Assembly (NCBI GenBank): GCA_009741485.1
Contig: CM019214.1
Coordinates: 5,760,509-5,824,508, forward strand
DNA: 64,000 nt
Direction: 5' to 3'
Origin: Malurus cyaneus samueli
Lineage: Eukaryota; Chordata; Aves; Passeriformes; Maluridae
Position numbers and translations under genes: made by a program. The notes beneath the pieces are model-generated. The model was not told where the DNA came from. It made no database searches and was given only the letters and a program-made list of their open reading frames with translations. Positions 1 to 13,445 of this stretch are shown in pieces; positions within the stretch are counted from its first letter, which is position 1, and each line of letters begins with the position of its first letter.

Positions 1-3000
1 TGCAACATGATGACCTGTGTCAACTGCTAGAACATGTCTGAAACAATGGGCAGAAAACTCTAATCCATGTTCATCATGACACAGAGAGATAGACTGCGTC
101 CTACAGAGAGTGAAAAAGAATGAAATCACTGCTGGTGGGACACCTCATTTGTATGGTCACCAAGGCAACACAAACTCTAAACCTGATACTGCACCCCATA
201 ATAAGTTTGATAATTTCTGTTGTGTTATGGTTGTTATTGAATACTATTCTGTAAGGTAGAGTGTGGACAAAAGCTACATGTGTGACTCTGTTGCAAAGAT
301 CTCCTTGCATATATACCACTACTTAATCATGTTTAACAAAACCTTCATAATTAGGTATTCCAACAAAAAAAAATCCCTCAAATTACAATTAATTATGGCA
401 TTTATCTGTTAATAAGCATGGAGGCAAGAGGCACCCACACTGCTACTCTGTTGAGCAAGAAGGATTGGGGAATTTTTATCAGGTATGACTTTTTGCATTT
501 AGACATATACATCTCCATGTCCATGTGTGTGTGCATTGATTTAAACACCCTCTTAGAAGTGCTGCACCAGTGTTGCTGCTCAGATCTATAATTAAATCAC
601 TGTTGGAATTGTAGTGAACTCCATCAAATCACTTTGTAAGTGTTAAGTTAGTCAATGATTAAGTGCTGTTAAACCCTTTTGCTCCTTACCCTTTTGCAAC
701 TCTGGTTTCCTCATAAGTTATTCTAAATTGCTTCTAACTTGATTTTCCTTTGCGTGTTTCACCATGTAGTGAGTAATAGAGTGAAACTTCCCATCAACAC
801 TGTTAAAATTGCACTTTCACAAATTTACAGTAAAATCTGCTTTGACCTGTACCTTTGAGAATGATTCTTTAAGTGGCCTAAACCACTCCTTCATGAGTAG
901 GGAGGGGCTCCTGAGTTCAGGTTAATCATGCTTGTGGTTCCTTCATGAAAAACACACCAAGAGACAGGGAATTTAAATTCCTTTAATAGGAAATGAAGAA
1001 ATAAGACTGGATCTTACTTTTTGAAAATCTACATTTGCACAGTCTGCTTTGAAGCTCTCTGACCCTTGGTCAAAGGAATTAAATTAGAACTTGTAAGATG
1101 TAATTAATAATACTTATTTTGGACACTACTTGTGTTTATTCCAAAGGACATCCAGATCAATTGATCAGAAGAAAATACCTACACTGCAGATTCCTTAATT
1201 TTTTAAGATGACTTTCACTCCTTTCTTTGGATTCTGTCGGACTTGACTGTATGGCAGAGAGTTTTGGGCACTGATGTGTAGTCACAGATGTGTCTGGTGG
1301 TGAAAGCAAATAACTGCTCTCAAATGAAGCTGAGGTTTCCTGCTAGAGGAAGCAATGAAGTGGTATTTCAAATATTACAATCGTTCCTAAAGAAGGTCTG
1401 AAGATCCCCTTCATCTTTCAGAGCCTAACTTCTTGTACCAGACTATTGTAGGAGGCAGAACCAGGTTTTATTAAAATTGTTTGTTTTGTTTTGTTTTGTT
1501 CAGTTTATCACAACTTGTTTTCAATCTGGTATCATAAATAGCCACTACTGGAGAAAATTATGTTTGGCAATGTGTCAACACATTGCAGGCAAAATTCTCA
1601 GAGGTTAATGAGATGACCATCCCAAATTGTCTCCTGATACTATGCTACAAGCATGGGTTCTGTTACTTAATACACTTCTAAAAACTATTTCTTACCATTA
1701 AAAGCCAAGCTGAAGAACTATAAAAATCCTTAAGCCACCTGTGTATTTCCTGCTACTAGGCAAATTTCTCTTTTTTATTATTTAAATTTTAATATGTAAT
1801 AAAGATTAGGAAACCATATTCCCACAGAAACGAGCATACTCTAAAATTGGCACATCTAGAGTTTGCTGTAGATTCTAAAGAAGACAGAGCTGCCTCATTT
1901 GGTTTTAAAATGGACACATTGAATATAGCACATGTAGGGAAGAATTAACTAACTGCAGCAAAATGTTTTTCACAACTGCTTCTCTCTGCTGGAAATCCCA
2001 CAATCATACTTAAAATCTAAGATAATGAGAAAGCCTCTAAGCTGAAAAAGCTGTCCCTTTAATTATTTCGATTGCAGTATAATATATACTTTTCTAAACC
2101 AGAACAGCTTTCTCCTTCCCAGATTCAAACTGCAATTATTTTCAATTGCTAAGATATCATTTTGCTGCAGATCCTTCTAATGCACTGCTATCCACATTGG
2201 CATCTGAGTAAGAACAAAGAAACTCTTGCCACATTTGGGACACAATAATGACCACGAATGTGCAACAGAAAAAGCTGGAGGGGTGGGATGTGCAGAGCAC
2301 TCTGAGGTGTGACACAAACAGCACAGCATTCCAGCAAATGTCAAGGAAAAGATCACATGGATGTGCACAGCAGCAGGATCTGATCTGAAATAGCTGTGCT
2401 GAGGAATATTGCCAGCTCAAGGGTTCTGGTTAGTTGAGAGGAATTTCGTTCAGGTGCAAGCACAGGATGCTCCAATGCTGATGTTGTGGTGACCTTCCTC
2501 TTCTGTTTATGTCACAATGGGGCACGAAGGAAAAATGCAGAGGGTACAGGAGTGTAGGATTTTCTGAGTGTGCTCTTTATAGTGCCTGACAGCCATTTCA
2601 AGGTGTCTGATTCAAAAAAAAATTCTAGGTTCCTTATGGTATTATTAGCAAACACCTGCTTCTTGGGTGGAAATTTAACCATTCCAAGTTCATGGGATCC
2701 ATTAGATCATGTCCCTCTCTTGCCCCTAAAGATTTAACAATGCTAACTTCCTCTTAGACAAACCTAGGAAATTGAATCCTGTCAAGTTTGGGGTGGTGGA
2801 GAAAAGAAGCAGAAGAGATCCAAGAGAGGAGGAAATTTCTCATTAAGATTTGTGTCCTTTTCCTGCAGTATCTAATACTCAACTAGCAAATATTAATATT
2901 CTTTCCTCTTAATAGAGCTTACAGTGCATGAAGTAAACAGTATCTTATTTAAAAAGACCCCTCAAAACACATTGAGAAACAGTAATACATCATGATGAAG

Positions 3001-3545
3001 AAATGAAGAAGCTCTGCATGCCTGAAAAACCTGGCAGCCACTTCACTTGCAAGTCTATTGACTGAAAGCAAAAATAACTTTCAAAATCTCGTTCTGTTTT
3101 ACATGTTTTGTCCTACAAAGTGGCAAAATGGAAAAATAAAGTGTACATCAATAATGCAGATGATGTTTCTGAGTAAATCCAAGGCTTTCAGCACACCTCT
3201 CCACATCTCCATTTAGGAAGCACATCAGGAATTTGGCTGCCATACTGGGATATGAACAGGAAATTTATATATATGGAAAGTAGATCATCCTGACTTCCTA
3301 GCAGATATTAAATTATATCTAAACTGTTTTCCAAGTAGGTGAGAAAGGTAAATGCTAGACATGCTAGCCTTCATAGATTTCATTGCTTGGTAGCATAATA
3401 ACCTGTTTTTTTTTAAAAAAAATCAAATATTTTGGCATCAAAGGGCCAATACCTATAAAAGTTTGATTTGACACTGTAGAGGAATTTGTATTGCTGAAAT
3501 TAAATATTCCATTATTGTAAAGTTAGGCAAAACCATGCATTTTTA
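1..3545. other. Unique AT-rich DNA, no gene seen
   Basis: No coding region, RNA gene or recognisable interspersed repeat could be supported. The only local repeat is a short TTTTG run at 1479-1500. Open frames are under 90 codons and show no known domain. Confidence 0.6.
1479..1500. repeat. (TTTTG)n microsatellite
   Basis: About four consecutive units of TTTTG, read directly from the sequence. Confidence 0.8.
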
Positions 3546-4120
3546 TTGCTTTGGTTGGAATATATTTGACTTTCTTTTTAGCTACCCATTTTTTGCTGTG
3601 GCTTGGATTTCTGTTGAAATAATTGTTGATAACACAGGTTTGTTTCAGTTATTGCTGAGCTGAGCTCGCACAGCATCAGGATCTCCCGTGTCTCTTGTAC
3701 CATTCCCCCTGTGAACAGCTGGGGATGAAATCAAAACTGGGAGGAGACACAGTGGACACAGATAAACCCAACTGACCACAGGAGTGTCCCAGACCACACA
3801 GAGCTCGTGCTCAGCAGTAAATCAGGGGAGTCATGAAGGAAGGGGAGCATTCAGAGTTATGGTACTTGCCTTTCCATGTCACCATTTCACATGATGGAGC
3901 CCAGCTTTCCTGGACATGGCTGAACACCTCCCTGCCCATGGGGAGTGGTGAATTAATTCCTTGTTTTGCTTTGCTCACGTGAGTGGCTCTTACTTTCCCT
4001 GTTAAAATGCCTTCACCTCAATCCATGAGAGTTCTTACTTCTTTCCTTCCACCCCACTGCAGAAGGAGTGAGCCAGGCTCTGTATGGGGCTCATCTGCCC
4101 AAAAGGGTTTAACCACAACA
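3545..4120 (+). mobile_element. Old avian ERV LTR, family A, + strand
   Basis: The whole stretch follows, piece by piece, the layout of a common avian ERV LTR. A diverged 5' end (GCTTTGGTTGGAATA) is followed by GTTGATAACACAG and TTATTGCTGAGC. Then come a GGGAGGAGACACAG block, an AACTGACCA block, GGAGCCCAGCTTTCCTGGA, GAATTCCTTG-like text before TTTGCTTTGCT, and TGTTAAAATGCC where the family has its ATTAAA-type poly(A) signal. The 3' end is GGGTTTAACCACAACA. Many of the same blocks recur in reverse complement at 30330-30872. Divergence is high and CpGs are few, so the insertion is old. No target-site duplication is visible and the 5' edge is uncertain by several bases. No internal retroviral genes adjoin it, so it is a solo LTR or fragment. 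Family assignment is from memory. Confidence 0.75.
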
Positions 4121-5680
4121 TGTGACCATCTCAGGACCCTCTTTACAGAGGCAGAAATTTGCATCCAAATATTCATAATGGAGGGCAATTTCTACTGGGA
4201 ACATACCCAAGATTTTGATGGGTAGATTTTTGAAGCCACTTGTGTGTGGAACATTCAAACATGAGTTCATATAATTTCACATAACTACGTAATAATATCC
4301 AGATCTGAGGGTATTATTGTTGAGTTGCACAACAAATGCTTAATAGGATTGGATCTTTATGCAATAATTATGGTTTTTTAGAACAAAGTTTATTTAGAAA
4401 GTAAAATAAGGAAATATTAAGTAAGCATAACATTTAAAATCATTATTATTAAATTGAGACTAAAAGATATAATCTGAATATCTGAATATATTCTATGCAT
4501 ATGACTGGGGCTGTAGATAGAGCAGCATTAGAATGCAAATATAAAACAGAGAGGCAAGTTAATAACATTTGTGCAGTTTATTCTTTTACAAGAAAGTATA
4601 TGAGCTATTTCAAAAGCATGTTGTCAGTTTGCTAGTTATGCCTTCTGGAAATAGTCCCATAAAATGAGTGCAAGCTGCCCTCTAAATTACAATGTAATTT
4701 TCTTATTTTAGTGGAAGGTAAGCATTTGGAATACCATCTTGTTTATCACAAACAGAGAACACCACATTTGCTCGATGGAAAATTTTAATCAGTTAAGTGA
4801 AGTTGGTGGATTCAATTTAACCTTTTTTTAGGAATATGCTTTAAATACTTAACTACAGAATATGCTGCAGTTTAATTGATGAAAATGACCTGTCTGCAGA
4901 ACTACCATGTAAAGTTATGCGCCGTAGGAGAATTTTTGTACACTGTAATGAGAACTGGATTTATTTTAGCCAGTTATAAGAGAACATTCCAGAGCATAAA
5001 ACAACAGGCTCTCATAAAGGATCAATATTGTCCTCAACTCATCTTCCATCTAGTTTGGCTCGTTTTATCTGGGTGAGGGGAGAAGCAGGGATCCATTTGT
5101 CCATTACTTCAGTTAGTGTACATTTGAGTATTTACTTCTCTTAGAAGTCTCTAAGATATGTTGGATCTACTGTACTTGTATAACACAAATCAGTTATTGT
5201 GAATAGTTTTTCATTTGCAGTTAATCATATATTTGCTAATGCAAACTTAATGAGCATGGTAAGATCACTTCTTTTGAGCATGCTACAAATCTTCCCAGAT
5301 ATGTCAAAGACCTCTTCACTATGGAATCCTCTTTATTTTATGCATGTTTGCATGTAATAAGGTCTTTTGTGTCCCAGAAAAACAAGCTCATTACATATAT
5401 GTGCTGCTCTATTAATGTATATATGATTAAGGCATAAATATATCATTCCTGTCTGGAGAAGATGAATCACCACTCTAGGAATTCATGTTAGGATCCACTG
5501 TAAATTGACCACAAAAACTGTCACTGTCCAGTTCTCATAGCACTAAAGCCCAGAGTGTAAGAAAGGTTATCCTGTAAAAGGGAGGTTCCAGTGGCTTCAG
5601 TGAGTGGAAATCAGGATGCTTCTGTGGATTGAGTAACCCTGGGTAATCAGGGTTCAAAATTCACCAAGAGCTTTCTTCTC
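4121..5680. other. Unique AT-rich DNA, no gene seen
   Basis: No gene or interspersed repeat recognised. A chance-level splice-like pair (acceptor near 4710, donor GGAAG/GTAAGC near 4717) encloses only six bases and is not taken as an exon. Confidence 0.55.
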
Positions 5681-5707
5681 AGTAATGAGCAGAGATTGCT
5701 CATTACT
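5681..5707. repeat. Perfect 11-bp inverted repeat (hairpin)
   Basis: The arms AGTAATGAGCA (5681-5691) and TGCTCATTACT (5697-5707) are exact reverse complements around the 5-base loop GAGAT. The stem stops at a C-C mismatch on the outer side. It is too short for a microRNA precursor, and no known element was recognised. Confidence 0.85.
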
Positions 5708-6803
5708 CTGCACAGAAAGGTGCCAGGGTGGAATGCAGGTGGGCAAATAATGAACTGACACTAAAGACTGTGTAATGACTTCCATCACAATCATCATACA
5801 CGAGAACTATATGTCTCACAAAATCAAATGTTATTTTGTTTACAAAATAATTCTGTGCTGAAACAGAATGAGGTTGCAAAGTACTCTTCCTGAGAGCCAG
5901 CTTCTGTCACACATATTGGACATGAAGTGGCTTCAAAAGAGATTAATTGCAAGGGAAAATAATGCTCACTATGAGAAAGGACATCAGAATATAAATTGCA
6001 GAAGTTTCACAGGATTTTATCCAGAGGGAACCATTATGATTATCCAAATTTTATTTCCTGTAAAACAGCCCCAAAAACTTCAACCAGTTTCCTTCATTTA
6101 GACCACAACACTGGCGGAATTTGAGCACGTCTTTTAAAATGACAGCTTATCATAATTTATAGACTTTAAACGGTGAAGATGGGCTACAAACCTCAGCATA
6201 TTTTGCACAGTTTAATTATATTTTATTGCTGAAAAGTCTACCTCATTTTGACTTTGAATTTATTAAGCCTCTGATTCCAGCCACTGGGTCTCATTCTCCA
6301 CTCATCTGTAAGATTAAAGTGCCTTCTACCACCAGAAAACTTTCCTCATGTGGGCAGCTGCAGACTACAAACAATTCACCTCTTAACCTTCTTTTTGTTT
6401 TGTTAAATATATTAACTTTTTTTTTAGTCTTTTACTGTTGAGACAGGTTTTTCAACCTTATATTATTCTTTTGAGTTCTCTTCTAAATCATTTCCAAACT
6501 GCTGACATCCTTTTTATACTTTTTAAATGAGATCTGTACAAAGAATTTCAGTAATTCTTTTTAATATCACTGATAGCAGAAACCACCTCCTTGTTAGTCT
6601 CCCCTTTATTAAAACAAAGTCTGTGCATGGCTTCAGAGCCACAAAATCACTTTGTAACCTCAAGTTCAGATGATTGCTCCCTGTGACCCCCAAATGCTCT
6701 GAGGGAACTGGTAAAGGTTCTTTGAAATATTTTATTTTAAATAGAGATTTCTTTAAGCCATACTTCTAAAGGGCTTTCAGACAAAACCATGTTAAGGAAT
6801 GCT
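5708..6803. other. Unique AT-rich DNA, no gene seen
   Basis: Nothing recognised. Open frames at 5868-6101 and 6226-6441 are short and carry no known motif. Confidence 0.55.
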
Positions 6804-6863
6804 TAATATATACATATATAATAAACATATATATATATATTATATATATATATATATATATAT
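6804..6863. repeat. (AT)n microsatellite
   Basis: About 60 bases of almost pure TA alternation, interrupted by ATAAACAT near 6830 and one doubled T near 6840. It is likely to vary in length between individuals. Confidence 0.9.
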
Positions 6864-9800
6864 GGAAAAAGCCATCTGTTCTTATGCATGTATTATTCTG
6901 GGGAAAAAAACAATTCTTTAGATGAATAGGCAGAAATTTAGAAAAATATAGAATTATTATTTTTATTGATTATAAGATTTGATTTAAATATTGATTAAAA
7001 ATTGCTTAATTTATCAGAAAAAGGTCAAGTGATTAAAAATAATTGCTTAATAGAAACAGTTTCCACTTGGGGAATGTGAAAGCTGAAATCAGGGAGTTTA
7101 GCTATCAGCCATTAATAGCATAAACAACGCTATGCCTATTAAGTTAGACATTGAAGGATATACTAAATAGTTCTGACAAAAAAAAAAGGCTTTTAAACTA
7201 CAAATGTCAGTTCAGGAAATCAGTTTGAGATAATATCTTCTCTGGATCTAAAACCTTTCCACTTACATTCAAACTGAAAGGAAAGCATTATTTTTCCTCC
7301 AAGTGGGTAGGCAAACCAAAAGGAAAATAGATATTTTCAGATTTTTCCTTGTAACATTTTACCACCCTTGCTTTGGTACCCAAGAAGCAGAGAGATACTA
7401 GTTATGGTGGTGTGACAGGTTTTTTTCAGAGCAGCATTTCTGTCTTCACAGAATTTTGATGAATTATGCTACAAGACAACTTCTTAAATATGAATTGAAG
7501 TTTGAATCAGTGACTGAATTGGTTTTGTTCCAAGTCAATTTTAAACATGATTTTGCAATTCACAGTCTAGTGATAAAAAATCATTGTTCTTGGCATCCAC
7601 TATAATGACTGTCCATTTTCCTGAGGGCTTGACTGATCTTTTCCTCAGCAAAATAAGGTTTCTTTCTTCTGAATGAGAATCTAGAGAGCATATTTTCCTT
7701 TGTACCACATTTCTCCCTAATTCCTTCTCACTTTGCTGCTCTTTGTCTTTTTATGGAATGGACAAAGGATAGTAGTTAGCTCCTGCTACAGGTTCATGGT
7801 CTACAAATTCTCCATCTGTGGGACTGTAAACATGTCAAGACCTAGGAAAGAGAGCCATATCCCTTTCTTCAGATTCCTTAGGAACACACACCCACACAAA
7901 AGAGCCACCAGGAGTGAACATTATTGCTTTCCTGTTTCTGCTTTCCCTCTTATATGAGACATCTGAAAAGAACCCACAGGCATTTGCTGATCCATCCTCC
8001 ACATGCCCAGAACGGGTCCTTAGGATGCAATGGTTGTTCAGCAGTTGGTATTTCTTCAGTATAACTGCTGACTTTTTGATATTCTGAAATAACCTCTAAT
8101 TTTCACACAGGCAAGAGAAACTGCTGTACATCTAGGGGCTAGAGACATTTGGTAGGTGAGCTGTATTTTTTCTATTCTGCTTGTAAATAAATTACTGGAA
8201 ATTGCTTCAGTGACACAAAACTGGGGATCTTTCCCTTTCTTTCCCCACGACTTTCAGAAATGACTTAGAAAAAAAAAATTAGCTGCTTTCTCATTAGCAA
8301 ACCCGTGTGAAACTGAAATCCTCACTTGCTGGAAAGAGTGCACGCAGTTTTTGTTTCTTTGAATTTTTTTTTTTCTTTGTTATTCTGCTCGTGCATGCAG
8401 AGGACTTCTGTGAGAGCCAGACTATCACAGATTCTAATCTTCAAACAAGATTGAAAAATTTTGATTTGCTTTACAGATGAAACAATGCAAAGTCACAAAC
8501 TCCTCCCAGAATTGCAAACAGCATCTTAGCACAAAAATCATGTGCTCTTTAGAGCAAATATGGATGCATTCCCAAGGACTGTGCAGCCCTCCAGTTCTTC
8601 TGTCCTATTACACTGGGTTTATAGTTTTTCATAGTGTTAACAGCTAACCCTTTTCAGACAAAGAATCTGCAGCCCTGTAGAGTTTTAAGATGCTCCAGTG
8701 GGGCCTATTTTGCAAGTACTGATTTCAGTCAATGATATAAAGCTCTATTATAAACAATGTTTATTTAGGTATCTTGATCTTGGCCCTAGTCACAAAAAAC
8801 AAAGTATTTCTGTTAAGAAACATACAGAATCACACAATGGATTCCAAGTGCCAATATTTGCTGTTAGTTGTAGGGATTTTTATTATCCAAACATCACAGG
8901 ATGCTCATCACTTCCATTGTCCCAGAACAGCATCCGAGACTGAATGCGAGCTCTGCACTGCTCCATGCTGAGATATAAATAATTCCTGTCAGGCTCAGAA
9001 TAAACTTTTGCAAGCCTTTTGAGCACCTGCATTACATGGAAGATTGACTTCACCTGCTGTCCATCATTATGGTCCCTGGAATAAATTTTAGAATGTTGCT
9101 AGACCTTGCTTCATGTCTTGAACTGAAAATGTGCTATTTCTCTGGAAGTGGATTTGTCCACATTTTTTTTTCCAAGCTGATATTTTTAGGCTAAATTTTT
9201 AATATTGCCATAAATACTATATCGCAATATAAATTTTATTATTTCTTTGTAGCAATATTACCACATATTAATTCTGTCTCCTGTTTTATGTATCATCAGT
9301 AAAAACCATTCATGCGAGAATAATTCCAGCTTCCACAGCAAAAATTAAGATATTAATCAAGATGGATAATAAAATCTTGTCTTGTGGAAAGCCACTAGAT
9401 GTTTCTAGTCAACAAAATGCTATTTATTCTAATTATTAACTCAGGATAAATTAAGCTATAATATAGGTTAATTATATAAATAAATCAGCTTGGACTTCTG
9501 AACAACATAAAGCAATTTGTTGATATTTCCTGCACAGATTCTTGCCCTCCATTAAACAACCAACATCCGTTGTTAGGAAAGAAAAAGGGGAAAAATATTT
9601 GTAAGAATGCCACAATTAGTTATTTATAGTTAGTCTGGAAACAAAACAGAATCAAAAAAGCATCAGAACTTGTGTAATTATAGTTCTGTTCATTTGACAG
9701 GCTATTGAACAAAATGCTTGCTTTTAATAATATTTTCTTTCAAATATTAATAAAATTTGGTGTTATGGTCTTCACTTTCGGGTGCATCCTATTTGATGAT

Positions 9801-10889
9801 AATAAGTGGAGACAATGGAAGGTTTAAACTCTACTAACATATAAACATAAGCAATGTGTAATGTAGGAAGTTTTGCTTGTAATTGTAAAGGAACAATTTT
9901 CAAAGTAGACTGTAAAACAGAAAATGTTGCTGCTTGTTGCCAAATGTTTTTTGCTGAAAAAATGCCATCAAACTTCATGCTTTAACTTTTTATGTTATGG
10001 TTATATCAATTTACATTATGCTATAGTAGAGATGAAAATATGGTTTTATATGTAGGATTGACACACCCAGTCCTATCAAATCACTAAAGATGAACCAAGA
10101 ACCAAATTAAAGGGAAGAAGAGGTACTTAATGACATTTATGCAACATTAAAAAAAAATGTAGAACACAATTTATTATGTGTGAAAACACTTTCAGAGTTC
10201 TACCCAGCTATTAGATGCAACTTATTTAAAATATATTAATTAATTTGGAAACAATCTCTATTTAAGGACATTCAAATATATAAAATGCATTTTAATCAGC
10301 TGACTGCAACTAATGTCCAGGCAGCTACAGGACACATGGCCCTGACACTCAGCACAGATTCAGATGAATGCCATGGATTTATTGCTCTGTTGCTACTTCT
10401 GGTGGGCAGCCACAATCTATCCCCAGCCTGCTCTCCTGAGATTCCAGGGAAAAAGGAATGTTTCCTGGTTCAATTTTCTGAGACTTATTCTGTGATCTTC
10501 AGTATCTTCCGACTTTATCTTTGCTCCCTTTCTTGGAGCAGGATGGAGTTCACCTTCACCCCATTGACAGAACCACCCTGCTGCTTCAATGCTCCTTCCA
10601 CAAAAGCTCACAGGAACAAAACTCTAAAGGAAAGACCAAACTGTGGATGAAAACTGATGCCCCCACACACAGAGGCCACAAGCTGCAATTGTAATGGTAG
10701 TTTTAGGGCAAATAGAAACAAAATTTCTTGGTTACTAGAATCCAGCTTGCTCTCTCAACTAGAAAGATCCTGACTACAACCTGTGCTATGTTGCAATTAA
10801 ACATGAGTCCAAAGATCCATTTCAGTAATGCAGCACCTAACTTTTCTAATTACAAGGGACTTGCAGGTACTAAGATTGAAATCAAAGTT
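6864..10889. other. Unique AT-rich DNA, no gene seen
   Basis: No interspersed repeat or gene recognised. An imperfect AT-rich hairpin lies at about 9192-9238 (arms around AATATTGC and GCAATATA). The 121-codon frame at 10285-10650 starts with a true ATG but has no recognisable domain and no splice or promoter context, so it is not called. Confidence 0.5.
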
Positions 10890-11020
10890 TTAAAAATATT
10901 TTGACAGTATATACGGTGCACACATGACTTTGGTATGGGATAATCGGCTTTTATCGGGAACACTTCGGAGAGTGTCCTCCATCCTTTGCCTCCCTTCACA
11001 GCGATAAAAACATCAAAACT
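10890..11020. other. CpG-bearing segment, possible conserved element
   Basis: This short segment has several CpGs (TACGG, ATCGG twice, TTCGG, GCGAT) in a surrounding sequence that has almost none. It holds an imperfect hairpin GGAACACT...AGTGTCC with the loop TCGGAG. CpG survival in AT-rich vertebrate DNA can reflect constraint. This is inference; no conservation could be tested. Confidence 0.2.
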
Positions 11021-13440
11021 CAGATTGCTTTTTCTTCACCCAACTCTTGATTCTAGTTCCTCTACTGGTCTTGTTGTAAGTTCCATATTTAAATTAGCTT
11101 TTCTGTAAAGAAGGAAATTGTTTTATGGATGACATCCTGGTTCAATTTACATCAATAGCAATATTTCTTTCCCTTCATTGGAGCCAGAATTTCATAAAAC
11201 AAGCTTCAAATTAATTTTAAAATTATTGCTGTAGGAAATGCAACTTCCAGAGGCAAAATTTATCTTGATTCCCAATGCTTTTAATATACGATAATGAACA
11301 ATTTTTCACACTTTCTTATAAGTAAAGTGTATCCTGGTCCAGCGGAAGAAAAAAAAAAAAAAAAAAAAAGGAACATTGAAAGAGAAAACAAAAATAATTT
11401 CTTATGGTGATACAAATAAAATGTGAAAATAATAATTAAAAAGTAAGTCCAACTGTGTGCCACAAATGTTGTAACACACTAATCTACCTGATCTTTTTTT
11501 GTAATACCATTTCAGAAGAATGCTGTTCTGTAAGGCTATTTCAGAAGAATGTTTTTATCTATGACATATTTCTGCATGTCCTGCTTTTCCATATTTGAAA
11601 ATATTGGCTTCGTTTTCAGTACAATGAGAACTGCTGAATTTTCTCACTTTAGAAGTATCAAAAAGTCCTTGTGATGTACTTAGAAAGGTTTCCAAAGAAC
11701 AACAGCTTCTTGAATCTCTAATTTTAATTTGGACTGAAAACAAATATGTTATTATGCTGCTAATTGTTGTCATCAGTCAAATCCATGCTTGAAAAATATG
11801 TCCATCATTTTGGTGATTAACTTACTTTAGAAGTGTAAAAAGTAAAACTGACACTTACATGAAGGTCTTTGAAATCTTGAAATTTAATAAAGATGGGTAC
11901 ATTTTTTTAGCATCTCTTTCAGGTCTTTTTCACATTTGATTTTCATTTTGCTGCCATCTTTCTCTATTTCTGACAACACCATGTTGGATGAAATGAAGTG
12001 AGTCAGTAGGAAAGAATGTGTTGCAGACTTCTGTTTATAACCCAACATCTGACTGATTCATGTTAGAACATTTCGTCAGCCACACAAGAGAGTACAATGT
12101 GTTTGTTAACTGGATTCCTCATTTTGGATGTTTCTGGGTTTGTTGACACAAATTACATTCTCCAAATACTGTATCATCAGGGAAAAAGGAATGTTTCCTC
12201 TTCCTATTACAATTAAAGAAGGCCTTCTGCTGCCAACAAATGTACTTGTGTTGGTTTCTAAAGACACAGTCCTTATGAAAGAATTGCAATAAATACATTT
12301 TGGTTGGGTTAAACAACAGATGGCTGACATCTTCTACAGTTCCATTTCTCTGGTGGTATTTTACCACCCTCTGAAAAGCTTGAATTGTAGCATTTCTCAT
12401 GATTCTGTTGATTTTGCAATAGGAACCAGTCTGGGAAGGAGCAAATGATATCTCCGTGAAAGGTAATTGTTGTGCTGCAGTTTTCTGTCCTTAAAGTTTG
12501 AGATAGTGAAAAAGAATGGGTTATCTGAAGGGTTTGCCTTTAGTTACGTACCTCATCTGGAAAGAGATTGGAGAAAACAAAAAATTATGCTGGAAAATAA
12601 ATTTCTGTAAATGGCAGTATGACTCCTTTATTGAAAAAATGTGAGAAATTGTTGCAAACCTCCAGTTCTTAATGCTACACCAAGACCTTCGACTTTGGAA
12701 ATAACTGACATTATAAAAGCTTCTTTTTCCTTCTCTAAGCAATTTACGAATTGGAAAATGTAATGGAAAGTTGAATATGGATGGAAACAATGAAAGGTTT
12801 CTAGATGAAACAGAAACATTTGGTCTGAACTCAGAAACACCTTAGGCATGGATTCCCTAGTGAAAACATTCGGAACAGGCAGTAGAAGTAAAAAACTAAA
12901 ACTTTCCCTTTGCAAACCAACGTTACCATGACTGACCTTCCTGTGAAAGGAGCACACTGCTCCTTTAATCTCCTGCCTGGGCTCCAGCAGTGCTTTCCTC
13001 AAGCTCCTCAGCAGGCAAAGCTCCCCTGTCACCTTCACACAAGAGGGACACGCTGGGACAGGCACTGTCTTTCTGTCCTCCCACCCCTTACCTTCTCTCT
13101 GCTCTCCACTACTCCCTGAATACCTTCTACACTTTGCAAGCTTTAATCTGTCACGGGTAATTCAAATGGATCTCGGGAGGCTTACACAGAGCAGATCATT
13201 GGCACAAAGGAGAATGAATTGCTTCAAAGCAGAGTTAGGTAAATATCAACATGTTTTTTTCAAAGGCGAAAAACATCTTCAAATGTTTTAGTTTAGACAA
13301 AGACAAATGTTTTAAAATAAGTGTGTGAAGAGAGACAGAGACAATTCAAAGTACAGGCATAAAGATATCCATATTCTCACCCAAAATGCTCAGCCAGCAT
13401 AATTCTGGTGTTTAGGGTTTTGTTTACCTTCCAAGAAGCT
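11021..13440. other. Unique AT-rich DNA with A-tract, no gene seen
   Basis: Contains a 21-base A run (11349-11369) and a short direct repeat ATTTCAGAAGAATG at 11509-11522 and 11538-11551. The longest open frame (minus strand, 12628-13065) begins at GTG rather than ATG and has no known domain, so it is not called. Confidence 0.5.
11349..11369. repeat. Poly(A) tract, 21 bases
   Basis: Uninterrupted A run. No retrogene body or target-site duplication was recognised beside it. Confidence 0.9.
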
Positions 13441-13445
13441 ATTTC

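Noticed and set aside
4701..4722. Acceptor TTATTTTAG and donor GTAAGC six bases apart
   Set aside because: A six-base microexon cannot be supported from sequence alone.
10285..10650. 121-codon ATG frame
   Set aside because: No known domain, and poly(A) signal or splice context was not seen; long frames of this size occur by chance in 64 kb.
12628..13065. Longest normal-looking minus-strand frame (145 codons)
   Set aside because: It starts at GTG, not ATG, has no recognisable domain, and a plus-strand frame overlaps it.
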